DNA from: a virus
DNA length: 36,881 nt
Virus record (IMG/VR): IMGVR_UViG_3300000115_000078
Coordinates: 1-36,881 of that record
Strand: one strand, 5' to 3'
Shown piece by piece: positions 16,305 to 26,300 of this stretch. Under the pieces are notes generated by a model. The model saw nothing but the letters and a program-made list of their open reading frames with translations, was not told the origin of the DNA and searched no databases. The stretch's first letter is position 1, and each line of letters starts with the position of its first letter. The position numbers and the translations under genes were made by a program.

Positions 16305-18578
16305 TTATTGTTGGGTTAAAGCGTCAACTTTACCTTTGAGGTCTTTTCTTTTATCAGACTGTTGCTGCTCGTTATCACTTGCTACTTCGTCTGTAGCCAA
16401 AGCTCTGAGATTGGGGTATAACTGCTTTAAGCGCAGGTCAAGTTCTTTCTGCCTTACGTCTATACCCGCCTCAAGTTCACGGTCGGTAATCATAGCCTTA
16501 ATTTCTGTATCTGTCATTGAAGAAACGGCAGCAATCTTACCCACTTCCTCTGCTATTTTCCCTCTAACCGTGTCTAACTGTTTGGCTATCTCATCTAACT
16601 GCTTAGAGTCAGCCTGTCGTATTTCTTGAGATTTTAGACTCGCGTCTAGCTGCGTCTTAATGGACGCCAGTCGGTTCTTAATCTTGTTGTCAGCGTTAGC
16701 GTATATCTGCGTGATCTTGGCATCCACAGCATCTAGGTTTTTTGCGCCAATGTCCGCCACTAAGTTTAGCCCTGATCGCCTATCTTCGACAGCGGATTTG
16801 TATGCGGTTTGTCCGGCTTCTCCTGAGGCTTTAATTATATCAAAGTCCTTATTGATAGCATCTACGTCCAAACCACGCTTTAGCATAAAGGTAGCACGTT
16901 CTTCGTTCATAACGTTTCTACGCATATTTCTGCCAGCTTGTGCGGCGCCACGGAAGCCTCCTTTAGATAGTCCGCCCCTCAACGCATCTATCTTACGTTG
17001 TTTAAGTGCGTCCCCTGAGGTCTGGCGGTCGATCATAGCTTGGTAGTCAGTTCCCTGCTTGAGCATTTCTTGGACTTTAGTTAGCGGCTTGCCGTCTGGC
17101 CCTACTTGCCCAGTGATTCCGCGATTCGCTCTATCTTCAGAACGCTTCTCTTCCGCCGCTCGCATTGCTACAGGATCTGTAGCAGCCAACTTAGCAGCCC
17201 CTTGGTCTATAGCAGCAAGTCCCTCTATAGGATTACCATCCGCATCCAAAGCGCGAGGCATAGAGTCAGAGAAACGTGTTGGGGATACGGCGTCCACTTT
17301 TTCCTGCGTTGAATCGAGTTCAGTGGCGGCTGTGCCCATACCTCCAAGTTCGTCCATGAGAAGCTGTTCTGCACTCTTCTTTACTTCGGTAACTTGTGGG
17401 CCAGCTTGTGGGCCAGCTTGTGGGCCAGCTTGTGGGCCAGCTTGTGGGCCATCCATAACGCTAGTATCATCGTCAGTTATGCCTAGTTCGGCCTTAACGT
17501 TGTCTATAGGAGCTTCTGTGATTACTTCTGGCTTGGCCTCGGGCTTATTGAAGTTGGCGCGTAGGTCAGCGATAGCGGCTTCTATCTCTTCAGCAGATTT
17601 TCCTTCTCTCCTTAGTTTCCTTTTTGTCTGGTACTCCTGCATCTCTAATTGCTGTTCAGGGCTACCTTCAAAGAACGCAGTAATTCCCGCTCTAGCAGCA
17701 GTACTTTCTTCGGCAGTGGGCATCTCTCTACCCATCTGCTTTGGGCGTGGTTTCTTCTTTTCCGGGCTAGGTACGGTAGTCAACCCAGCAAGTCCTTCTT
17801 TCGCTTGCCCTACACTTGGGAGGCTAGTGTCTAGCATTTCTGGCATTTCTACATTAGACCCGCCTCCATCTTCCGGCGCCGCTATAGATTCAAACCCCAC
17901 CGATCCTTCAAGATCCACAGCAGGCATGTCAGAGTCCATAGGGCCAGTAAGCGCTTCAGTGGTAGGCTCGTACGAATGCGACTCTTGTAGGTAGCCTACG
18001 ATCTCGTCTTTATTAGCGCCACTAGGTAGCGCTTTTACTAGGCCGTCGAACTGTGTTCTTTTTAGGCTGCCATTTTGAATCTTTTCTTTGACGTCGGCCA
18101 CTGTAATGCGGGCTTTTGTCTTCTGCATAGAGGTTGGTTGGCCGTCGCCCTCTACATCACCGCCTTCTTCAAACTGAGGCATACCTTGTGGAGGAGCCAT
18201 ACCTTGTGGAGGAGCCATACTTGCGATACCAGCGCCCTGTGGAGGTTTTGCCCCCGGTGCGGGTTGGCCCAGAGCCTGTGCGGTCTGTGCAGCTTTCTTC
18301 TGTTTCTGATCTAGGATGCCGGAGGTCTGTGCGACTAGATCGTCTTTCGTGCGACCTAACATCTCTTGTTCCATCTGCTCAGCAATGGTTCCGGGCATCT
18401 GTTCTGCCTTCATAGCCATATCACGTGCAGCAGCGTCTTTCTCTGCCTTTAGTTTCTGCATAGCCAGCAGATCCATCAGCTCTTGGTTTTTAGCGTAGCT
18501 CTGTTGTAACGCCTGAGGATTGCCTCGGTAAGCGTCGGCCTTCTGGTCTACTAGTTTGTCGATTCCGCCGTCTAACAT
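16305..18578 (-). CDS. Large coiled-coil virion protein (probable internal/ejected protein)
   Basis: A 757-residue protein preceded by GGGAG, starting 3 bases after the previous stop. The N terminus (DGGIDKLVDQKADAYRGNPQ, then ALQQSYAKNQELMDLLAMQK) is helical and of a type I recall in other marine podovirus virion proteins. The middle (about 100-490) is Pro/Gln/Gly-rich and likely disordered, with MAPPQG and GPQA repeats. The C-terminal 200 residues are strongly coiled-coil (KTQLDASLKSQEIRQADSKQ, EEVGKIAAVSSMTDTEIKAM). No enzyme motif. It sits between the 575- and 2131-residue genes in one transcription unit. Probably a T7 gp15-like or scaffold-like inner virion part, by position only. Confidence 0.85.
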   Translation of the reverse strand: MLDGGIDKLVDQKADAYRGNPQALQQSYAKNQELMDLLAMQKLKAEKDAAARDMAMKAEQMPGTIAEQMEQEMLGRTKDDLVAQTSGILDQKQKKAAQTAQALGQPAPGAKPPQGAGIASMAPPQGMAPPQGMPQFEEGGDVEGDGQPTSMQKTKARITVADVKEKIQNGSLKRTQFDGLVKALPSGANKDEIVGYLQESHSYEPTTEALTGPMDSDMPAVDLEGSVGFESIAAPEDGGGSNVEMPEMLDTSLPSVGQAKEGLAGLTTVPSPEKKKPRPKQMGREMPTAEESTAARAGITAFFEGSPEQQLEMQEYQTKRKLRREGKSAEEIEAAIADLRANFNKPEAKPEVITEAPIDNVKAELGITDDDTSVMDGPQAGPQAGPQAGPQAGPQVTEVKKSAEQLLMDELGGMGTAATELDSTQEKVDAVSPTRFSDSMPRALDADGNPIEGLAAIDQGAAKLAATDPVAMRAAEEKRSEDRANRGITGQVGPDGKPLTKVQEMLKQGTDYQAMIDRQTSGDALKQRKIDALRGGLSKGGFRGAAQAGRNMRRNVMNEERATFMLKRGLDVDAINKDFDIIKASGEAGQTAYKSAVEDRRSGLNLVADIGAKNLDAVDAKITQIYANADNKIKNRLASIKTQLDASLKSQEIRQADSKQLDEIAKQLDTVRGKIAEEVGKIAAVSSMTDTEIKAMITDRELEAGIDVRQKELDLRLKQLYPNLRALATDEVASDNEQQQSDKRKDLKGKVDALTQQ
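17393..17451 (-). repeat. 12-base tandem repeat encoding GPQA units
   Basis: Four complete copies of CTTGTGGGCCAG plus an 11-base partial copy, almost perfectly identical at DNA level, encode consecutive Gly-Pro-Gln-Ala units in the 757-residue protein. The identity of the copies suggests recent slippage, so copy number may vary between relatives. Confidence 0.93.
18180..18215 (-). repeat. 18-base direct repeat encoding MAPPQG
   Basis: Two perfect copies of CATACCTTGTGGAGGAGC (18180-18197, 18198-18215) encode MAPPQG twice in the Pro-rich part of the 757-residue protein; a shorter related piece (CCCTGTGGAGG) lies just beyond, encoding PPQG. Confidence 0.88.
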
Positions 18579-18581
18579 TGC

Positions 18582-20309
18582 TTACACTCCCGATGAGGTT
18601 GGTGGTGTTGTTGTTGTTTCTTCTTCTGGTTTTATGGCGTCAAGAGCATCTTCAGTCGTACCAAGTGCGCCTTCAAGTGCCGATAGATCACTAGGCTGAG
18701 AATACTGATAGCTTTGAGCTGCCAGTGGAAGACCCTGTAACAAAGACTGCTGAAACTGTATAGCCTTGTATGGGTAGTCTCGTTCTTCCTCAAACTGCGC
18801 TTTATCCGCAGCGATGCCTTCAGCAGTAATACCCCTCTGTATAGCGCCTGCGTCAGCTTGTAGTCCAAGTACGTCCATACCATACTTGTTAGTCTTATCT
18901 TGGGCAGTCATGCTACGATCTTGCTCAGTGTTAAACTGATTCTGCGCGTTTTGGAATGCGGTGTTGTACCCCTGTGCAGTTATGTCCTGCTGGTTTTGCA
19001 TCAAGTTACGCATGCCTTCAGCTTCCATTATAGCCTGTCGAGAACCACCAAAAGCACCGGCCTTAGTCATACGTCCTGCATCAGCTATTCTTGAAATCTC
19101 CGCTTGTCTACGTGCCTCTCGCAACTGTGGGTCTAGTGACCCTTGTAGATACGGGTTCATGTACTGTTGTTGGGCAGCCGCATCGAAAGTACCGGGGGTA
19201 TAGTCGCCGCCCATACCTGTTGGAGTTTGTAGCCCGCCAATACCCGTAAATGCCTGATCCTGTAGTTGGCTTTGATCCGCAGTAAGTGGGCCTGTATAAG
19301 CATCATAGTCTTGATTAGATAGCGCCTGACCTTTGCCGAGCATGTCAGTAACATACTCACCTGCCCAGTTAGATAGCGAGGACTCTTGACCAGTATTTAC
19401 CCCGACCATTGGGTCTTCCGTACCTGCGGTATCATCAGCAACAGTATCAGTAGTACCGCCTGCTTCAAACTTCTTAATAGCGCCACCACCATAATACGTA
19501 GCAATGCCACCCTGAGCCATCTTAGGCATGAACTGGTTAGGGTTAATTTCTTTACCTTGGTTGACGTTGCCGGTACGCTCTTTGCGCACGTTATCCATCA
19601 TACTGTGTAGCTGCTTGGCACCTGCATCAGAGTTACCGTTACCTAGGTGACTTACTACATCAGCAGGGATTACAAACTCGCCGTCACTCAGACGGGCTTC
19701 TTGCTTACCATCAATGTTAGCTTTAACTTCATCCGCCATACCATCAGTAGTACCACCTAAGTAGTACCCTTGACCCGGAGAGGTAGCCATACCACCTGCC
19801 GCCATTTTCTTCTCTTCTTCACGTCTAGCGTAAGGGCTAAGTCGACTATTACCATACATACCCGCAAGACCACCCGCTGCTAATTGTTGCGCAGGAGGGG
19901 TTTCGACTGGAGGGGCAGTATTCGCGTTTATTTGTTGGTTGTCATAACGCAACTGCGACGCTTGGGCGTCTACAATAGTTTGTGCTTCTTCCAGTGTGGG
20001 GACTTTTTGGTCTTCTGGGCGTTGTGCATATATAGTATCAGTAAAGGAGCGCTGCCCACCTTGACCGGGACGACGGTCTTCGCTACCGTAAATAGGGGTA
20101 TTCATTGGCTGTGTTTGCCTACGCACGGCTTCGTATTTAGGGATCTTGCCCTGATACCCTGTTTTAGGGATGTTCGGCTGACCTATGCCGGATTTTTCTA
20201 GTCCGTAGGCCACGAGCAGTGGGCCTAAGTCCTTCGCATCTAATCCCTCCAGTCCTCCTAAGCCAAACTCTCCTAGCTGTTTATTTACCCATTCTCCAAA
20301 TTTACTCAT
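18582..20309 (-). CDS. Virion structural protein with LSDGEFVIPADVV motif
   Basis: A 575-residue protein starting after GGAGAATAGAA. The middle carries ANIDGKQEARLSDGEFVIPA followed by DVVSHLGNGNSDAGAK (197-232), a signature I recall in structural proteins of many marine phages, and several GG-rich patches (AAGGLAGMYG, AQGGIATYYGGG). The C-terminal third has KAGAFGGSRQAIMEAEG (416-432) and FEEERDYPYKAIQFQQSLLQ (506-525), also typical of this class, with Gln/Asn-rich coiled helices between them. No enzyme motif and no clear membrane span. Probably an inner virion or neck-associated protein made together with the giant neighbours. Function unproven. Confidence 0.85.
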   Translation of the reverse strand: MSKFGEWVNKQLGEFGLGGLEGLDAKDLGPLLVAYGLEKSGIGQPNIPKTGYQGKIPKYEAVRRQTQPMNTPIYGSEDRRPGQGGQRSFTDTIYAQRPEDQKVPTLEEAQTIVDAQASQLRYDNQQINANTAPPVETPPAQQLAAGGLAGMYGNSRLSPYARREEEKKMAAGGMATSPGQGYYLGGTTDGMADEVKANIDGKQEARLSDGEFVIPADVVSHLGNGNSDAGAKQLHSMMDNVRKERTGNVNQGKEINPNQFMPKMAQGGIATYYGGGAIKKFEAGGTTDTVADDTAGTEDPMVGVNTGQESSLSNWAGEYVTDMLGKGQALSNQDYDAYTGPLTADQSQLQDQAFTGIGGLQTPTGMGGDYTPGTFDAAAQQQYMNPYLQGSLDPQLREARRQAEISRIADAGRMTKAGAFGGSRQAIMEAEGMRNLMQNQQDITAQGYNTAFQNAQNQFNTEQDRSMTAQDKTNKYGMDVLGLQADAGAIQRGITAEGIAADKAQFEEERDYPYKAIQFQQSLLQGLPLAAQSYQYSQPSDLSALEGALGTTEDALDAIKPEEETTTTPPTSSGV

Positions 20310-20311
20310 TT

Positions 20312-23300
20312 CTATTCTCCAAGCAAGCGTAAAAGCTCGTCATTTGTCTGTATTATGCCACCCTGCGCGGCTCTTTGTGTGGGTTGTCGTCTACCGTAAG
20401 GGGACGCAAATAATTCTTTCTGTTGAGGGGTAGCAAATATCTCATCCCCATACACGTCAAACAAGTAGTCAATCTGCGTCAGTGGTGACGGCTTCTGAGC
20501 GCCTACAGATACTTGCTGCTGTACAGCCCCTATAGCTTGCTCCCCTAGCTGATCTAGTTGTTCTCGCTGCGCCTGCACCTCAGCTAAGTAGTTAGCATCA
20601 GAGTATGCCTGTTGTTGCTCTTGCTGTTGCTGCTGTTGCGCTGCTAGGTCAGCTTGACGTTGTGCTTCTTGCTCAGCCAATGCCTCGTTTTGCTGCGCTA
20701 TCTGTAGGTATAACCCTGTAGCATCGCCAAATTGACTATCTGCCGCGAACTCTACGTCCTGTCCACCAAACGAGTCTTCGAGTAATACCTGATCTATTGC
20801 GTCTATTACACCATCATTGTTCACATCATACAACATATCCTCAGAAGTTGGTACATAGCCTTCCGGGTTTTGTAGTACGTCTTGTGATGCTATAAGGTCT
20901 GCTACATTATCTATATCTTCCTGCGTTACTTCCCTTTCTGGCTTACCAAGTATCTCCGCTACAGCAGCGGTCTGACTCTTTTGCTCTTCTAGTAACTTCG
21001 TTAGGGCTTCAACATCAGTATCTTGCTGCTGCGCCAGCTCACTTACAGCCTGCGCTATTGCCGCATCTCTGTCTCCAGATTCAGCTTCTAGCTCGTCAAT
21101 ACGGGCGTTAAGAGTAGTACCTAAATCAGTTACATTAGATTCTAGAGAGGCTAGCCACTCAGTTTCAGTACCTACAAATCCGTCTTCTACAGCTATATCG
21201 TATGCAGACAGACCTCTAGCACCTCTAGCTCCATCAGTGCCCTGTAGAGAAGTTACCCACTCTGCTTCAGTACCATCGTACCCGTCGGCTACAGCTATAT
21301 CATATGCAGAATTACCGTCTGTACCATCTACACCTTCTAGAGAGGCTAGCCACTCTGATTCAGTACCAGTGTATCCCCCAGCTTTAGCTAGTTCGTATGC
21401 GGATGCACCATCTACACCATCAATACCATCTACACCGTTAGTACCATCTTGACCGTCTTTACCGTCTTCCGGCACTTTAAAGCCAAACTCTGGATCATCA
21501 TTTATTCTATTTTCTATTGCGGTTGTACCCCAATTTAGAGGCTTACGGATAAACTCATCGGCTTCCTCGTCGGTAAGCATATACCCTAAAGATTCGGCAT
21601 ACTCCTTTACCTGCTGTCGGGTCATGGTGGGGCGTATATCTTCTGGCTCACTAGCCACCCACTCGCCGATAGCCGCACTAATATCTTCTGTGCCGTACTT
21701 ATTTAGGAACTGCTGCATCTGCGCATTGGTCAAATAAACGCCGTGGTCGTCAATACCTTTAGCACGTATAAACCCAGTTCCAACCGTGGCGGTACCGTAG
21801 CCCGGCTTTTCTTCTAGGAACTCAGATATATCTGTTTGTGCGCTTTCTAATGTATCCCCAAGGAACTGCTCTGCCTGTGCATCAGTAATAATTCTACCGT
21901 TACTAAGGAACTCGTTCTTAATCTGTTCTACAGTTACAGCAGGGGTACCTACATCTGTATCAGGGTCTTGTATGTCTAGTTTCAATACCGTCGCTACGTT
22001 CTCTTCCGTATCCTGCTGTACATATAAATCTGCTTCTTCGTCGGTAAGAATGATGCCCTCTGCTAGCGCAGCTTCTTGCACCTCGCCTCGGTCGGTAAAT
22101 AGGGGGTCAATGAAAGTGGCAATGTCGCTGGATAGGGTTGTATCGGCGTCAACTGCACCCACAAAGTTTGCTATGTCAGCCTCGCTAGCTACAAACCCTA
22201 GGTCTTCAAACATCACCGACACTTCTTGACTACTGTTATATTCTGAGTCAAAAGACAGGTCTAGTATATCTGTGCGGATAACAGAGTCTTCTAGACCAAA
22301 GTTATCTAGCACGGCTTCCACATCTGCTGCGCTACCACCGTTACCTATTGTGTCCGCTAGTTCTAGTTGGAAAGTGGGATTCCCGTTCATTAGAATCCTA
22401 CCCTCTACACTGCCCGGATCACTACTACCGGGGGCACTAGGGTCAATAATATTTAATCCCCCAACAGTACCTGCGACAGTGCCTTCGAGAATTGCCCCCA
22501 AAGTTGCGGACGTCAGTATATTTTGCGACCAGTCGCGGTCGGGGTCTAGTCCAGAGTTATATATCAACAACTCTTTAACGGCGGCTACACTGCCCTCTTC
22601 TATACCCCCAGTTACAAATTCTGAACTCATGGGTTTGAGGGTTTCGTACATTTGCAAAAATGTATTTTTCTCTTTGAGTGTGGCTGTAGACATGTCTTTA
22701 CCAAATACTTTTTTGTACATGTCAGCACCACCGATACCCATGGTTAGGCCGGTAATCATCATAGAACTTATACCCACGGCATGGGCGTTCTCGGATGCAA
22801 ATCTCTCCGCTTCTTCTACGGTCATGGGGGCTTCCATTTCCCCGGTCACGGCGTTAAATTTTGGGGTTGTAGCTAGGGTATAGAACTCATCGTATGCGCC
22901 GCTAGCTTCTCCGCCGTACGCCTCTGCCATGTCGATTGCTACAGCTCCAGTAAAGCCAAAAGTATTAGACATGGATGCTACAATATCGTCAGACTGCTTT
23001 AGTCCTCTACCTACAAGTTGTCCCGCGATTTTGAACCCGCCACCAAACAGTAACGTAGGTACCTCTTGTATGACTTCTTTTATAACGAGGTCTTTTACAA
23101 ACATACCGGGGTAAGTGCTTATAGCTTCCCAGACTCCATCACTCTCTAACAGCGCGTACATCTTATCGCGCTCTTGGCGGTACTCTTCGGTATGCGTGGC
23201 GTTAGCCATACCACTTATAGCATTTGTGACTTGTTGGAAAGTAGAACCCGGTATCTCTTCTTGCCCAGATTGAAAATCTTCTATCATGGCTTTGTGTATG

Positions 23301-26300
23301 TTTTCGTTATACTCTAACCCAGCCGCAGCATAGTGTGGCGCAGGAGACATACCTATAGGGACGTTCTTAACAGTCTCTATAAACCAATCTATACCGCCCA
23401 TGAACTCGTTAGTTGCTTCAATCACGTTTACGTAGTCGTCTACAAACTGCTCGGCTGTTTTCTCCCCAACCTCGGGGTTGCCACTTATTATGCCGGAGAC
23501 ACTACCGGAGTAGGATAAAGTAAACCCTTCCTCCTTATACTTATCTAGAGTTTCCAGCATGCCCTTAGCGGTCTTGTACCACCAGTTACCCGCGACGTCT
23601 TCTCCTACGTCTTGAGGCATCTCTCCGATGGTTTTTAACCACGCTTCGGGGTCTGTAAACAATAAAGTCTCTAGGGGATCACTTGACCCAAATACGGCTT
23701 GAAACTCTTCGGTTTGCATGGCTGGGACGGCTTCTGTTAAGTTACCCTCCGCGTCTTGCTCCTGCACGTACGTTGTGCCGTTAGCATTGGCTTCGTAGAA
23801 CCTAAACCCACCATCATCCGTTTGTTCTGTTATCGTCTGGTTCTTGCGTAACTTAATGTCTCCGTTTACATACTGTACATCTTGCCCATCTGGCCCAGCA
23901 AAGGTGCCGTTTAGAGGCTTCATCTCTCCATCTACTATCGCATACTGATTGTTATTCTCCTGTACGGTCAGTACATCGTTACCAAACCTATCCGTACCTT
24001 GTAGAACTAGTCCGTACTCGTCGTCGTAGGAAACAGATTGCATACCCTCAGTGGACAGCACTTCCCACGTTAGTTTGCCTGATACAGGGTCAAAGGTCAG
24101 TTGCGCATCTCCAGACACCACATCTGCCCAGTCCGCAGCGCCCCCAAGTTCAATACCCATAGAACTCTTTTGGTTGCTCTCTGATACTGCTAAGTTACGT
24201 CTGTCCGCAACGGGTATTTTGGAGCCGACCGCTAACTCGTCGATGTAGTCTTCGCTAAATCCAGCCGCCTCAAGTCGCTCTTTCATGCTGTCGATGTTTT
24301 GCTCAGTAAGCACGAAGTCTTGCGCGTTACCCAGATCAGACAGCGCCATAAGAGAACTTTGCACACGCCACTTTAGTGCGCTTTCGTTGGCTATTCCGTC
24401 TTTCAGAGATTGTATGTCGTCCCCATAACGATTAGTAAGTTGGTTTCTGATTCTCTGAAGTTCTTCTGGAGACAGTTTGGCTGGATTTATACCCGATGCG
24501 GTTATAGCGGTGTTCATCAACTTATTAAATGCCGCGTCGTACTGCGCGGTGTACGCGTCTGCGTTAGTAGGGGTGCCGAACTGGACTCCAGAATTAATGT
24601 AATGGTCGTACGCGCTCACACCGTCAGGTATATCATACTTCTGTCGGTACCACGCCTCGTCAAAGTTAGGGTCTATTTCCGCTACCGCTCCCTTCATCAC
24701 GTCCTGATATACAGGGGCTACGTTATCGTTTAGTACGACTGTAGCATCATTGAGGTCTACACTGGCGGCGTCAAAGTCTGTTTTGGCATCTGTAAAGTCT
24801 TGTTCCGCATCGTTCATTGTGGTTACGAAGTTGTTGTATCTCGGCCCCGCCTCGTTAGCTATGTACATGCTATAGGATTGGAACGCGTCGTCGTAGGCGT
24901 CTTGGTCGGACTCTCTTCCTGTAGTTTCCGCCCGTACACGTAGTACTTCCAGTGCTTCCTCTCGCCCCTGCATTTCTGCTTCGAGGGCTTTTGCACCTGT
25001 AACTGCTTGGTTATATGTAGACTGCGCAGTATTCATTCTGTCCGTAGCTAGTCTTGTCTTGGTGTACTCTCCCGTTACCTTGTCTTGGTACTGAGCAAGG
25101 TCATCAAACAAAGTACCTTCATCTATAGATTTTTGGATAGCTTTAGTTGCGGCAGTGGCTATGGTCTGTAAGAACGCATCTGACGCATCCCCACCTAACA
25201 TAGCGGAAGTCACGGCGTTTTGTATAGATTGAGTTATTAGTCTAGCGCCCGCTACGTCTTGTAAATACTCAGGAAACTGCTCTCCAATAGCATTAACAGT
25301 TATAGCCCCTGCTGACACTGCGCGAGCCATAGCCGCTTCGTCAACTTCCCCGTTGATTACCGCGTCTTGCAGCCCTTGCTCTAGTGCGTCTTTGATTCCT
25401 TCATCTAGGTTGTCAAACACGCCTCCGGTCATCTGCCCCAGTTTACTTATGGCGGACTCAATATTTGTAGTAGGTATGGCCTCGACAAACTCCCCTATTA
25501 CCGTTCTAGATTCGTCACTTATCCCCGGAATTATGTTATTCATCTCTGACAGTATGACTTTAAACCCGTCTGTGAGTCCTCCTACTGACCCCGCTGCCCA
25601 CTCGGTTATTTCGTCCCAGCTAGGCAGGTTTAAATCCCCAGAGTTTATTTCGTCAGGTATAGCGTCTAATATCGGTTGTAAGTACTGGTCGTCTAGGTCT
25701 CGCCCAATTTCTCTCAGGCTATCTATAAAATCCCCACCAAGCTCTGTGTCTCGTAACCACGTAGCTACGCCGGAAGCAAACGCCTCTTCCCAGTCTTCCC
25801 CCTGCGCTAACTTGTTCATTCCTTTGTATAGTCCCTGCTTTATACCGGGATCTAGTGTATCTAGGTCTACCCCAAACTCTTCTAATGCGCCATCCATTAG
25901 GTCTGAGCCAAACTCAGAGAATACAAAGCTCATAGGGTCGCCAGTAGCGACAGCGTTAATTAGTCCTACGGTCTGAGAGTAGGACATACCGGCAAGCCCT
26001 ACACCAACATTAGCGGCCCTGTGAGCATCCATTGCTGACCTACCCACACTAGTAAACGCATCGCCCACTTTCCACGTGGCGTCTGCTGCCACCTCTGCGG
26101 CTTCGCCAGCAGCTTTTACTTCCTTAGCGCTCGCTGGGGGTGTGATAATATCAAACGCTTTTAACGCTGATAGCCCCGCAGACATGTAATCCGCTAAGGT
26201 CAACGTCTTATCATTAAATACTACATCCATCGCCGTAACGGTTAGCGCTACCCAAGGAGATATAAAACTACTAGCGACACGAGCAAAAGCGGGCATAGCG

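Noticed and set aside
17393-17451. CRISPR-like repeats
   Set aside because: Units are adjacent with no spacers and lie in a coding frame; a simple tandem repeat.
17059-17994. 311-residue + strand ORF with CGPACGPA repeats
   Set aside because: Antisense shadow of the 757-residue gene; the repeat is the GPQA repeat read backwards.
22272-22883. 203-residue + strand ORF
   Set aside because: Antisense to the 2502-residue gene; no recognisable domain.
25353-25976. 207-residue + strand ORF
   Set aside because: Antisense to the 2502-residue gene, with no ribosome site and Ser/Pro-rich shadow composition.
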